This document shows, one piece after another, positions 42,265 to 51,508 of a DNA stretch of 52,548 bases. The translations under genes and the position numbers were made by a program. Below the pieces are notes generated by a model that worked only from the letters and a program-made list of their open reading frames with translations, ran no database searches and was not told the origin of the DNA. The first letter of the stretch is position 1; each line of letters begins with the position of its first letter. Source of the DNA: Prevotella sp. Its GTDB lineage: Bacteria; Bacteroidota; Bacteroidia; Bacteroidales; Bacteroidaceae. Location: the NCBI GenBank assembly GCA_024697645.1, contig JAILFH010000069.1, positions 1-52,548 of the forward strand, given 5' to 3'.

Positions 42265-43504
42265 GATTCTGCAGACAGTGCGACGCAATAAACTCCGCAC
42301 GACGCTCACAGGATTTGCTGTGGCGTGGGGAATCTTTATGCTCATTTTCCTACTCGGAGCGGGCAATGGACTCATCAATGCCGTGTCGAAGAACTCAGGC
42401 CGTTTTCTCTCCAACTCCATGAAAATATTCGGAGGACAGACTTCAAAGCCCTACGACGGACTGAAGGAAGGACGACCCGTCGAATTGCGACAATCCGACC
42501 TCGACGCCACTTCAACCGAGTTCTCTCAGCACATTGATGAGATTGGCGCCCAACTCTCACAGGCTGGACTCACAGTCAGCCTCGCAGAGAATTACATCAG
42601 CGTTCAACTCTCAGGCGTCTATCCCAACGATGCTGCCATCAGCAAACGCGAGATGAAATATGGCAGATTTATCAACGACATCGATATGCGCGAGAAGAGA
42701 AAGGTGCTCGTTGTCACTGAAGACCAAGCGAAAGAACTCCTGCCGAGAGAGCCTCAGAGACTCGTAGGACAACACGTCAATGTAGGGGGGATTTCTTTCA
42801 GCGTGGTTGGTATCATGAAAACCGATCAAAGTCGTATGAGTTCCGAGGTCTTCACAGCTTTCACAACGCTTCGCGACATGTATAATCGTGGTGACAAAGT
42901 GGGTACAATCCAGTATTCGTTTCATGGTCTGAACTCAATGAAGGAAAATGAAGACTTCGAGAAGGAATACCGGGCGCGACTCAACTCCAATCACCGAGCC
43001 GCTCCTGACGATGAGGAATCAGTCTGGATATGGAACCGATTTACACAGAATCTGCAGATGAACCGAGGCATGGGAATCATTCAAACTGCCCTCTGGATTA
43101 TCGGAATCTTTACGCTTCTTTCAGGCATTGTGGGCGTTTCTAACATCATGCTTATCACCGTGAAGGAGCGCACTCGAGAATTCGGAATCCGCAAAGCCAT
43201 TGGCGCAAAGCCATCGGCAATTCTTCGGCTCATCATTGCCGAGAGCGTTCTCATCACGACATTCTTCGGTTACATAGGCATGCTGCTCGGCATTGCAGCC
43301 AACCTCTATATGGACGCAACAATAGGTCATGAGAAAGTAAGCACAGGTCTCTTTGAGGCAACTATGTTCGTCGACCCGACCGTAGGCTTCGACGTGTGCA
43401 TTGAGGCCACACTCGTAATGATTATAGCCGGGACGATAGCAGGACTGGTTCCTGCCCGCAAGGCTGCTCACATACGTCCAATCGAGGCTCTGCGCGCTGA
43501 ATAA
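42248..43504 (+). CDS. MacB-family ABC permease, copy 1
   Basis: The 418-aa protein has one N-terminal membrane helix (about 20-42, LTGFAVAWGIFMLIFLLGAG), a large MacB-type periplasmic core (about 50-280) and three C-terminal helices with the FtsX-type motif REFGIRKAIGAKPSAILRLII between them. There is no ATPase fused. The end RKAAHIRPIEALRAE is typical. It overlaps the ATPase gene. Confidence 0.94.
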   Translation: MELLNEILQTVRRNKLRTTLTGFAVAWGIFMLIFLLGAGNGLINAVSKNSGRFLSNSMKIFGGQTSKPYDGLKEGRPVELRQSDLDATSTEFSQHIDEIGAQLSQAGLTVSLAENYISVQLSGVYPNDAAISKREMKYGRFINDIDMREKRKVLVVTEDQAKELLPREPQRLVGQHVNVGGISFSVVGIMKTDQSRMSSEVFTAFTTLRDMYNRGDKVGTIQYSFHGLNSMKENEDFEKEYRARLNSNHRAAPDDEESVWIWNRFTQNLQMNRGMGIIQTALWIIGIFTLLSGIVGVSNIMLITVKERTREFGIRKAIGAKPSAILRLIIAESVLITTFFGYIGMLLGIAANLYMDATIGHEKVSTGLFEATMFVDPTVGFDVCIEATLVMIIAGTIAGLVPARKAAHIRPIEALRAE

Positions 43505-43534
43505 CAAGATAGTATTAATAAATTAGGTATAGAA

Positions 43535-44779
43535 TTGAGAGTAGACATCGACACATATCGCGAGATTCTCGACACGCTCACCCGAAACAAGAGCCGTTCG
43601 CTGCTCACGGGTTTTGGCGTGTTCTGGGGAGTGTTCATGCTCGTTGGCCTCATTGGTGGAGGTAACGGCATGAAGGAGATGCTGTCGAAGGAGTTTGAGG
43701 GCTTTGCCACTAACTCTGCATTTGTCTTTGCCCAGCCTACTACTAAGCCTTATCACGGTTTCCGCAAGGGCCGCCAATGGAATACGGAGATGATGGACGT
43801 GGAACGACTAAAGGCACAGGTGCCTGAACTCGATATCGTCACGCCAGCGCTCTCGATGTGGGGCCGCACTGTTGTTGCAGGCGAAAAGCACTATAGTTGT
43901 AATGTGAAGGGACTGCTTGCCGACTATGCCAAGGTGGAAGAGCCGCAGATGTACTACGGCCGCTTCATCAATGATATGGATATTGCGCAAAGCCGAAAAG
44001 TCTGCGTTCTGGGCAAGAAAGTCTACAAGACACTTTTCCCCAATGGTGGCGACCCGTGCGGCGAAATGGTGCGAATTGATTCCACTTACTATCGTGTCGT
44101 GGGAGTTGACTACAGCGCTGGCAACGTCAGCATCAATGGTTCGGCAGACGAGGCGGTCTCGATTCCAATGACGCTTATGCAGAAGGCGTACAACCTGGGT
44201 ACAAATGTCGACCTAATCTGTCTGACTGCCAAGCCTGGCGTCACGATGAGCAATATCGCACAACACATCCGAGAGGTTGTGGCTTATGCCCACCATGTAG
44301 ACCCTACCGACGAAAAGGCCGTTACTGTATTTAATACGGAAGTCCTCTTTGGTGTCATGGACAACATGTTCCGAGGGGTTAACTTCCTCATATGGCTGGT
44401 CGGTATCGGCACGCTATTGGCCGGAGCAATCGGTGTTTCGAACATCATGATGGTAACCGTTCGCGAGAGAACTACAGAAATAGGTATTCGCCGCGCCATC
44501 GGAGCAACACCTCGCATGATTCTCTCGCAAATCATCAGCGAGAGCATTGTCCTCACTGCTGTAGCAGGCATGAGCGGCATTCTCTTTGCCGTCATCATCC
44601 TGCAAATGGTAGAGATGGGTAATACCACCGACGGCATTGTCGCTGCTCACTTCCAGATTGGATTCTGGACAGCCATAGGAGCAGTAGTCCTACTCAGTAT
44701 CCTCGGTATGCTTGCTGGACTCGCTCCAGCCGCTCGTGCCATGAGTATCAAACCTGTCGATGCAATGAGAGATGAGTGA
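43535..44779 (+). CDS. MacB-family ABC permease, copy 2 (TTG start)
   Basis: The 414-aa protein is homologous to the preceding permease (N-terminal helix about 20-40, periplasmic core, three C-terminal helices, ERTTEIGIRRAIGATPRMILSQI). The start codon appears to be TTG at 43535 (reading MRVDIDTYREILDTL), because no in-frame ATG precedes the conserved N-terminus; the next in-frame Met lies inside the first membrane helix. The two permeases may form a heterodimer. Confidence 0.92.
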   Translation: MRVDIDTYREILDTLTRNKSRSLLTGFGVFWGVFMLVGLIGGGNGMKEMLSKEFEGFATNSAFVFAQPTTKPYHGFRKGRQWNTEMMDVERLKAQVPELDIVTPALSMWGRTVVAGEKHYSCNVKGLLADYAKVEEPQMYYGRFINDMDIAQSRKVCVLGKKVYKTLFPNGGDPCGEMVRIDSTYYRVVGVDYSAGNVSINGSADEAVSIPMTLMQKAYNLGTNVDLICLTAKPGVTMSNIAQHIREVVAYAHHVDPTDEKAVTVFNTEVLFGVMDNMFRGVNFLIWLVGIGTLLAGAIGVSNIMMVTVRERTTEIGIRRAIGATPRMILSQIISESIVLTAVAGMSGILFAVIILQMVEMGNTTDGIVAAHFQIGFWTAIGAVVLLSILGMLAGLAPAARAMSIKPVDAMRDE

Positions 44780-44897
44780 TGTAATCAATAATGAGGCATT
44801 CGTGGGTTCGAATCATTAAACAAGGAAATTGAACTAGCACTATCTTGTTCGTCACTCCTCGTTTCTCACTTCTCGAAAATAAACAAAACAAGAAAAT

Positions 44898-46016
44898 ATG
44901 AAAAAGTACTTTAAACTCTTCCTGGCAGCCCTTGTGGCGCTGGTATTCATCGGAACTTTCGTGTTTCTCTGGCTGCAATCAAAACCACAGCCTGTCAGTT
45001 ACGATGAGTTCATACCTGAGGTGAAGGACATCGTGAAGTCTACGATTGTCACGGGTAAGATTGAACCACGCGACGAGGTCAACGTCAAGCCGCAAATCTC
45101 CGGTATCATCACCGACATTTATAAAGAAGCGGGCGAGATGGTGCATGCTGGTGAAGTAATTGCAAAGGTGAAAGTGATTCCCGACATGCAGCAACTCTCC
45201 TCGGCACAGGCACGTGTGAGACTTGCTCAAGTGAATGTGAAGCAGGCAAAGGTTGACTACGACCGCGAGAAAGAATTGTTCGACAAAGGCTATGTTTCAG
45301 CCGACGAGTACGATAAAATTGCACAAGCCTACCGACAGGCACGTGAGGAAGTCGCTGCTGCCACCGACCAGTTACAAGTGGTGCGAGATGGTGTTTCAGC
45401 AAGTAATGCCTCTGCCTCATCGACACTTATTCGCTCCACTATTACCGGGCTCATTCTCGACATTCCCGTGAAGGTGGGTAATTCCGTGATTCTCTCAAAT
45501 ACCTTTAACGACGGTACCACAATTGCCTCAGTAGCAAACATGGGCGACCTCATCTTCCGCGGAAATATCGACGAAACCGAGGTAGGACGTCTTGTGGCCG
45601 GAATGCCCATGAAAATTTCTATCGGAGCAGTGCAAAACGAAACGCTTCAGGCACGTCTGGAGTACATTTCGCCAAAGGCCGTCGAGAGCAATGGCGCCAA
45701 CCAGTTCGAAATTAAGGCAGCCATCAATCCACAGCGATTGACCTCTAATATTCGCAGCGGCTATTCTGCCAATGCTGAAATTGTTCTCGCCGAAGCCAAG
45801 AAAGTCCTCACTGTTCCCGAGAGTGCCATTGAATTTGTTGGCGACAGCACCTTTGTCTATATTATAAACGGCACAGGAAACAATGCCAACTATACGCGCA
45901 AAGCAGTCGTCACAGGTCTTAGCGACGGACTCAATATAGAGATTAAGAGTGGTATTGGTAAAGCAGACCGTATACGTGGTCCCAAGAAGATTAAGGATGA
46001 AAATACTGAGGAATAG
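44898..46016 (+). CDS. membrane-fusion (HlyD/MacA-like) efflux adaptor
   Basis: The 372-aa protein has one N-terminal anchor helix (about 5-27). A biotinyl/lipoyl-like half (VNVKPQISGIITDIYKEAGEMVHAGEVIAKV) is followed by an alpha-helical hairpin (about 95-170), the second lipoyl half (TITGLILDIPVKVGNSV) and a beta-barrel domain. It fits the MacA role linking the inner-membrane permeases to an outer-membrane TolC-type channel; no TolC gene is seen in the window. Confidence 0.93.
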   Translation: MKKYFKLFLAALVALVFIGTFVFLWLQSKPQPVSYDEFIPEVKDIVKSTIVTGKIEPRDEVNVKPQISGIITDIYKEAGEMVHAGEVIAKVKVIPDMQQLSSAQARVRLAQVNVKQAKVDYDREKELFDKGYVSADEYDKIAQAYRQAREEVAAATDQLQVVRDGVSASNASASSTLIRSTITGLILDIPVKVGNSVILSNTFNDGTTIASVANMGDLIFRGNIDETEVGRLVAGMPMKISIGAVQNETLQARLEYISPKAVESNGANQFEIKAAINPQRLTSNIRSGYSANAEIVLAEAKKVLTVPESAIEFVGDSTFVYIINGTGNNANYTRKAVVTGLSDGLNIEIKSGIGKADRIRGPKKIKDENTEE

Positions 46017-46091
46017 TTAAAACTTCATTCTTTCTACGAAAATTGAGAAGGTACGAGATCCTTCCTATTTCATTCTTAATCAACACCTTAT

Positions 46092-46130
46092 ATCTCCCAA
46101 ACTTCTTCACGAGTTTGGGAGATTTTTCTT
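46092..46130 (+). terminator. terminator of the MacAB-like operon
   Basis: A perfect 12-bp stem ATCTCCCAAACT/AGTTTGGGAGAT around an 8-nt loop is followed by TTTTTCTT. It is the strongest terminator in the window, 76 nt past the stop codon. The stretch from 46131 to 46280 shows nothing else recognisable. Confidence 0.93.
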
Positions 46131-46285
46131 GGTTGAACATCATTTTCTTTTGGTATTGAATTGGACCTTATATTATTATTGTTTGAGTTTACATCAAAAT
46201 AACTGCTTCAACGCTATTGCAGTCTATTTTTCTGCAGAAAACAATTTTATTTCGGAATGCATGACCGAATCTCATTTTTTTTTCT

Positions 46286-46293
46286 TAATTTTG
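46286..46293 (+). promoter_or_regulatory. -7 element for pta-ackA
   Basis: TAATTTTG is a perfect TAnnTTTG; no -33 TTTG at the usual spacing. The start near 46300 gives about 60 nt of leader before the pta ATG at 46363. Confidence 0.6.
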
Positions 46294-46362
46294 CAGTTTG
46301 GAACATGATATTCCATATTTTTGAATAACATTATTAATAACTATCAACAAATAACATCCATC

Positions 46363-47370
46363 ATGAATCTATTAGAACAAATCGTCGCACGCGCGAAAGC
46401 CAACAAGCAGCGCATCGTGTTGCCTGAGGCTGAAGAAGAACGTACACTGCGTGCTGCCGACCGAGTACTGGCCGACGACATCGCTAACATCATTCTTATT
46501 GGCAATCCCGAGAGCATCAAGGCTGATGCTGAGAAGTGGGGACTGACCAACATCTCGAAGGCTACTATTATTGATCCACTGAACAATCCTCGCAGCGAGG
46601 AATATGCACAGTTGCTGGCTGAACTTCGTAAAAAGAAGGGAATGACCATCGAACAGGCTCGCGAACTGGTGAAGAATCCGCTCTATCTCGGTTGCATGAT
46701 TATCAAGACAGAAGGTGCTGACGGTCAGATTTCGGGTGCTCTCTCAACAACTGGCGACACACTGCGTCCCGCTCTGCAAATTATCAAGTGTGCTCCTGGC
46801 ATCACTTGCGTCAGTGGTGCTATGCTGCTCATCACAAAGCAACCACAGTATGGTGAAAATGGAGTACTCGTCGTTGGTGACGTTGCAGTGACTCCTATAC
46901 CCGATGCAGGTCAGTTGGCTGAGATTGCTGTCTGCACAGCCCAGACCGCCAAGAGTGTTGCAGGATTCGAAGATCCTCGCGTAGCCATGCTGAGTTTCTC
47001 TACCAAGGGTAGCGCTAAGCACGAGGTTGTCGACAAAGTTGTCGAGGCTACTGCTCTGGCACATGAGTTGAATCCCGATTTGAAGATCGATGGTGAATTG
47101 CAGGCTGATGCTGCTCTTGTCCCAGCAGTTGGTGCGAAAAAGGCTCCCGGTAGCGACATTGCTGGTAATGCAAACGTACTGGTGTTCCCGAACCTCGAAG
47201 TTGGAAACATTGGCTACAAACTCGTTCAGCGCTTGGGTGACGCTATTGCTATTGGTCCGGTGCTTCAGGGTATCGCTCGTCCGGTTAACGACCTCTCTCG
47301 CGGTTGCTCTGTCGACGACATTTACTACATGGTTGCCATTACCGCTTGTCAGGCTATGGACGCTAAATAG
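46363..47370 (+). CDS. pta: phosphate acetyltransferase
   Basis: The protein has 335 aa from the ATG at 46363 (MNLLEQIVARAKANKQRIVLPEAEEERTLRAA). This is the short Pta form without the N-terminal DRTGG region, as in most Bacteroidetes and Firmicutes. Typical features are SGALSTTGDTLRPALQIIK, SFSTKGSAKH and GELQADAALVPAV. It converts acetyl-CoA and phosphate to acetyl phosphate. A frame open to a TTG at 46321 adds no homologous residues and is not used. Confidence 0.97.
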   Translation: MNLLEQIVARAKANKQRIVLPEAEEERTLRAADRVLADDIANIILIGNPESIKADAEKWGLTNISKATIIDPLNNPRSEEYAQLLAELRKKKGMTIEQARELVKNPLYLGCMIIKTEGADGQISGALSTTGDTLRPALQIIKCAPGITCVSGAMLLITKQPQYGENGVLVVGDVAVTPIPDAGQLAEIAVCTAQTAKSVAGFEDPRVAMLSFSTKGSAKHEVVDKVVEATALAHELNPDLKIDGELQADAALVPAVGAKKAPGSDIAGNANVLVFPNLEVGNIGYKLVQRLGDAIAIGPVLQGIARPVNDLSRGCSVDDIYYMVAITACQAMDAK

Positions 47371-47413
47371 TTCATTTTCAGGAAGTTAAAATCAAAAATA
47401 TCCAATAAACAAA

Positions 47414-48610
47414 ATGAAAATTCTAGTTCTCAATTGTGGAAGTAGTTCCATCAAATACAAACTCTATGACATGGATGACGAGTCTGTGCTCGCACAAGGT
47501 GGTGTTGAGCGTATCGGTCTCGACAATGCTTTCCTGAAACTTACCTTGCCTAATGGCGAGAAGAAAATCCTCATGCACGACATGCCTGACCACCGCGAGG
47601 GTGTGAATTTCGTGTTCCAGCAGTTGCTCAGCCCTGAATATGGCGCCATCAAGAGCCTCGACGAGATTGATGCTGTTGGTCACCGTATCGTGCAGGGTGG
47701 CGACCTCTTCGAGAAGAGTTGCCTCGTGAACGAAGGCGTTGAAGCAGGTATTGAAAGTCTCTGCGACCTCGCTCCTGTCCACAATGCTGGTCACCTGAAG
47801 GGAATTCGTGCCGTTGACAACCTGATGCCTAAGGTTCCCCAGGTAACAGTGTTCGACAATGCTTTCCACGCGACTATGCCACCTGAAGCATTCCTCTACG
47901 CTGTGCCTTACGAGATCTACGAAAAGTATCATGTTCGTCGCTATGGTTTCCACGGAACAAGCCATCGCTATGTTTCGCACCGCGTTGCTGAACTGATGGG
48001 CAAGGACATTAAGGACCTGAAGATTATCACCTGCCACATTGGTAATGGTGCTTCTGTTGCTGCTATCAAGGACGGTAAAGTCATCGACACTTCAATGGGT
48101 CTGACTCCTCTGGCTGGTGTGATGATGGGTTCACGTTCAGGTGATATCGACGCTTCTGCAGTTACCTATATTATGGAGAAACTGAAGTTGCAGCCTCAGG
48201 AAATGGCCGACTATCTGAACAAGCAGTCGGGTGTTCTCGGTATTACAGGTATCTCAAGCGACATGCGCGATGTTGAGCAGGCTGCTAATGAAGGTAATGA
48301 GCGTGCTAAGTTGGCTCTCCGTATGTATAACTATCGCATCAAGAAGTATATCGGTTCCTACGCTGCCGCAATGGGTGGTGTCGACGTGATTGTTTGGACT
48401 GCTGGCGTTGGCGAGAATCAGATTTCCACTCGTATGGAATCTTGCTCTGGTCTGGAGTTCCTTGGTATCAAGATGGACGCTGAAGCCAACAACTGCCGCG
48501 GCGAAGAGAAACTTATCTCTGCTCCTGACTCAAAAGTTCAAGTTTGGGTTGTTCCCACCGATGAAGAAATCGTCATCGCACGTGATACAATGGCACTTGT
48601 ACAGAAGTAA
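47414..48610 (+). CDS. ackA: acetate kinase
   Basis: The 398-aa protein begins MKILVLNCGSSSIKYKLYDM (ASKHA phosphate-binding loop) and carries the family signatures RRYGFHGTSHRYV and TCHIGNGASVAAIKDGKVIDTSMGLTPLAGV. With Pta, 43 nt upstream, it makes acetate and ATP during fermentation. Full family length. Confidence 0.98.
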   Translation: MKILVLNCGSSSIKYKLYDMDDESVLAQGGVERIGLDNAFLKLTLPNGEKKILMHDMPDHREGVNFVFQQLLSPEYGAIKSLDEIDAVGHRIVQGGDLFEKSCLVNEGVEAGIESLCDLAPVHNAGHLKGIRAVDNLMPKVPQVTVFDNAFHATMPPEAFLYAVPYEIYEKYHVRRYGFHGTSHRYVSHRVAELMGKDIKDLKIITCHIGNGASVAAIKDGKVIDTSMGLTPLAGVMMGSRSGDIDASAVTYIMEKLKLQPQEMADYLNKQSGVLGITGISSDMRDVEQAANEGNERAKLALRMYNYRIKKYIGSYAAAMGGVDVIVWTAGVGENQISTRMESCSGLEFLGIKMDAEANNCRGEEKLISAPDSKVQVWVVPTDEEIVIARDTMALVQK

Positions 48611-48638
48611 AATCCTCCTTGGTAACATAATAAGTAAG

Positions 48639-48668
48639 AAAGGGGCAAGAGTTTTTCTTGCCCCTTTT
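48639..48668 (+). terminator. terminator of pta-ackA
   Basis: AAAGGGGCAAGA pairs with TCTTGCCCCTTTT around a short T-rich loop, 28 nt past the ackA stop. Between 48670 and 48840 nothing else is recognisable. Confidence 0.87.
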
Positions 48669-48847
48669 AGTTTACAATCATATCTGGACTTTCCTCTTGC
48701 AGAAAAGGAAAAAACCTAAAGAGAGGAAAGAAGACTTAGACCAATATAAAAACATAAGAAAGCAGAAACGTCATTTGGCTCATAAAGCACAAAAGTCGTT
48801 TTAGTAATTTCTTTGCGCATCATTACTTGATTATAAGCACAAAAAAA

Positions 48848-48878
48848 CGTCAGTCTCTCTTCGCAGGGAGAACTGACG
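48848..48878 (-). terminator. distal terminator after tsf
   Basis: On the minus strand CGTCAGT-TCTCCC pairs with GAGAG-ACTGACG and is followed by TTTTTTT. Confidence 0.85.
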
Positions 48879-48912
48879 CCAACAAATAAAATTATGAAAA
48901 AAAATTATAAAT

Positions 48913-48949
48913 TTGGCATTCTGCCCTCGCGGGCAGTTTTATATGCCAA
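48913..48949 (-). terminator. proximal hairpin after tsf
   Basis: TTGGCAT...ATGCCAA encloses a second stem CTGCCC/GGGCAG, 30 nt past the tsf stop, with T-rich sequence behind it. The rpsB-tsf unit therefore appears to end with two hairpins in series. Confidence 0.65.
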
Positions 48950-48979
48950 TTTTCTTTATCATTCTTTCAATGTTGTATT

Positions 48980-49978
48980 TTACTCAGCAACGAGGGTGAA
49001 GCGCTTGAAGTCAACAATCTTCAACTCCTTATCCTGCTGAGCAAGCCACTGTGTAACAGTAGCCTTGTCGCCATCGCCAAACTGGAACTCCTGGTCAACG
49101 AGGCAGTTCTCCTTCAAGAACTTAGCCACACGACCCTTAGCAATGTTCTCAATCATAGGCATCTTCAACTGTGCTTCACCTTCAGCACGAGCCTCAGCAA
49201 TCAGTTTACGAGCTTCGTCGGCCTGCTCCTGTGTGAGCCAGCCCTTCGACATATTAGACTCGATATGGTCTTCGCTGTCAACGAGGTTGGGGTTAATGCC
49301 AGCCTTCTTCAGTTTCATGTCAACATACTTCTGAACCTGCTCGAGTTTTGTCTTCTCAACAGCAGTCTTGTATTCCTCGTCGAGGATCTTCTGGTCAACG
49401 CTATCTACATTGAGTGCAACAGGCTTCATAGCAGCAACCTGCATAGCGAGTTTGTGACCAGCATCTACATTTTCCTTGTTGAGTTGAACCATGGTGCACA
49501 GAGTGTGCTTACCCATGTGGTCGTAACCCTCAATGTTTGCACCAGCAAGTGTGAGGTAACCATCAAGTTCCATCTTCTCACCAGTGATACCAGAACGATG
49601 TGTTACAGCGTCCTGCACCTTCTGACCGTCAGCCAATGTGAGTTCCTTCACCTCTTCGAGGGTCTGGCACTTGTTCTCAACAGCAGCATCAAGGATTGAA
49701 CGAGTAAGAGCAACGAAATCGGCACCGTTAGCCACGAAGTCAGTTTCGCACTTCAGGGCGATGGTAGCGGCGAAGCCGTCAACAACTTTCACGAGCACGC
49801 AACCATTGGAGGTCTCGCGGTCTGAACGCTTGGCGGCGATGGCCAGTCCGCGCTCGCGGAGCAGTTCCTTTGCCTTATCGAAATCGCCTTCGGCCTCAGT
49901 GAGGGCCTTCTTGACATCAGCGAGTCCGGCACCAGTCATGGCGCGCAGTTTCTTGATATCGTCGATTGTAATTCCCAT
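48980..49978 (-). CDS. tsf: translation elongation factor Ts
   Basis: The 332-aa protein starts with the family N-terminus ITIDDIKKLRAMTGAGLADVKKALTEAEGD and has the core CETDFVANGADFVAL. It contains the longer middle and C-terminal regions usual for Bacteroidetes EF-Ts. It exchanges GDP for GTP on EF-Tu. It lies 45 nt downstream of rpsB, a conserved bacterial pair. Confidence 0.98.
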   Translation of the reverse strand: MGITIDDIKKLRAMTGAGLADVKKALTEAEGDFDKAKELLRERGLAIAAKRSDRETSNGCVLVKVVDGFAATIALKCETDFVANGADFVALTRSILDAAVENKCQTLEEVKELTLADGQKVQDAVTHRSGITGEKMELDGYLTLAGANIEGYDHMGKHTLCTMVQLNKENVDAGHKLAMQVAAMKPVALNVDSVDQKILDEEYKTAVEKTKLEQVQKYVDMKLKKAGINPNLVDSEDHIESNMSKGWLTQEQADEARKLIAEARAEGEAQLKMPMIENIAKGRVAKFLKENCLVDQEFQFGDGDKATVTQWLAQQDKELKIVDFKRFTLVAE

Positions 49979-50023
49979 AATCTTTATTTACGAATTATTG
50001 TTTACGAATTGGTTTGTTTGTTA

Positions 50024-50860
50024 TTACTCAGCAGCAGGAGTTTCTTCCTCAGCAGCGGGAGCCTCAGCAGCAGGTGCTTCCTCTTCCTTACGAGCCTTGC
50101 GGGCGCGACGGGGCTTTACCTCAGCGGCCTCTTCAGTCTGCTCAGCAGCAGCCTTCTCGTCAGCCTTCTCAGCCTTGCGCTCCTCAAGACCCTCAGCAAT
50201 AGCCTGGCAGCAAGCAGTCAGCACAACGTCGATAGAATCCTTAGCGTCATCGTTAGCGGGAATGACGAAGTCGATGTTCTTCGGATCGCTGTTAGTGTCA
50301 ACCATAGCGAACACGGGGATACCGAGACGGTTAGCCTCACGCACTGCAATGTTCTCCTTCAGCACGTCAACCACGAACAGAGCGCTGGGCAGACGAGTCA
50401 GGTCGGCGATAGAACCAAGGTTCTTCTCAAGTTTTGCACGCTGACGGGTAACCTGAAGCAACTCGCGCTTTGAGAGGTTCGAGAATGTACCGTCCTGCAT
50501 GAGTTTATCAATATTGGACATCTTCTTCACAGCCTTGCGGATGGTGGGGAAGTTAGTGAGCATACCACCGGGCCAACGCTCGATTACATAAGGCATGCCT
50601 ACGCTTGTTGCCTTCTCGGCCACGATGTCCTTGGCCTGTTTTTTAGTAGCAACGAACAGGATTTTCTTACCTGACTTTGCAATCTGCTTAAGTGCCTCAG
50701 CGGCATCGTCGACCTTAGCAACGGTCTTGTGCAGATCAATGATATGAATGCCATTGCGCTCCATGAAGATGTAGGGAGCCATAGCGGGATTCCACTTGCG
50801 CTTCAGGTGGCCAAAGTGGCAACCTGCCTGCAGCAGTTGGTCAAAATTTGTTCTTGACAT
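50024..50860 (-). CDS. rpsB: 30S ribosomal protein S2 with acidic C-terminal tail
   Basis: The 278-aa protein begins MSRTNFDQLLQAGCHFGHLKRKWNPAM, has FVATKKQAKDIV and RWPGGMLTNFPTI, and ends the folded part near residue 230. The final about 45 residues are an Ala/Glu-rich tail interrupted by one basic patch (KPRRARKARKEEE). S2 joins the small subunit late and recruits S1. It is the first gene of the rpsB-tsf unit. Confidence 0.98.
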   Translation of the reverse strand: MSRTNFDQLLQAGCHFGHLKRKWNPAMAPYIFMERNGIHIIDLHKTVAKVDDAAEALKQIAKSGKKILFVATKKQAKDIVAEKATSVGMPYVIERWPGGMLTNFPTIRKAVKKMSNIDKLMQDGTFSNLSKRELLQVTRQRAKLEKNLGSIADLTRLPSALFVVDVLKENIAVREANRLGIPVFAMVDTNSDPKNIDFVIPANDDAKDSIDVVLTACCQAIAEGLEERKAEKADEKAAAEQTEEAAEVKPRRARKARKEEEAPAAEAPAAEEETPAAE

Positions 50861-51088
50861 AATTTTCTTTTTCTTTTTAATTAGTTGTTTACTTTCTTTT
50901 TTAATTCTTTGCTTTAGAATCAGCCGGCAGGTAGTCCCATCCTGTAAAGTTTGTCCGCCATCTTCTATCGACGTAACGACAAACCAGGGAGGAGTCCCAC
51001 CAGTTTAGATACTAAACCGTTCAGTAATACGATTACGGATGACGACCACAAACGTGTGTGAATCGACAATCCGCAAATCGTAATCAAT
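50861..51088 (-). promoter_or_regulatory. long spacer/leader between rpsI and rpsB
   Basis: The 228-nt gap has no gene. On the minus strand it contains several potential stems, including GATTACGATTTGCGGAT pairing with ATCCGTAATC, and a GGGACTCCTCCC segment. A clean TAnnTTTG promoter was not found. It could be a cis-regulatory leader for S2, or a processing site in one long transcript. Confidence 0.45.
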
Positions 51089-51475
51089 TTAACGCTTACT
51101 GAACTGGAAGCGACGGCGTGCCTTGGGCTGACCCGGCTTCTTACGCTCAACCTCACGAGCATCGCGAGTGAGGAAACCATGGTCCTTCAGGGCTTTCTTA
51201 TCCTCGGCATTGATTTTCACCAGTGCACGGGCGATAGCCATACGCAGAGCCTGGCTCTGACCAGTGAAACCACCACCATCGAGGTTTGCCTTGATATCGT
51301 ACTTCTCTTCAACGCCGAGCAACTGCAGGGGCTGCTTCACAACATACTGCAGAATGCCAGAGGGGAAGTACTTGTCGAGTTCACGCTTATTGATAACGAT
51401 CTTGCCGGTACCTTCAGTGAGGTAGACACGAGCCACAGAGCTCTTACGACGGCCGATTGCATTGATTTGTTCCAT
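51089..51475 (-). CDS. rpsI: 30S ribosomal protein S9
   Basis: The 128-aa protein starts EQINAIGRRKSSVARVYLTEG and ends with the basic tail RRFQFSKR that reaches the P-site tRNA. GGGFTGQSQALRMAIARAL is the family core. It is 33 nt downstream of rplM, a near-universal pair. Confidence 0.98.
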   Translation of the reverse strand: MEQINAIGRRKSSVARVYLTEGTGKIVINKRELDKYFPSGILQYVVKQPLQLLGVEEKYDIKANLDGGGFTGQSQALRMAIARALVKINAEDKKALKDHGFLTRDAREVERKKPGQPKARRRFQFSKR

Positions 51476-51508
51476 ATCTTTCTTAAATCTTCAATCTTAA
51501 AATCTGTC

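Noticed and set aside
44801..44815. GGGTTCGAATC resembling a tRNA T-loop
   Set aside because: The flanking bases do not form the 5-bp T-stem and no acceptor, D or anticodon arms surround it.
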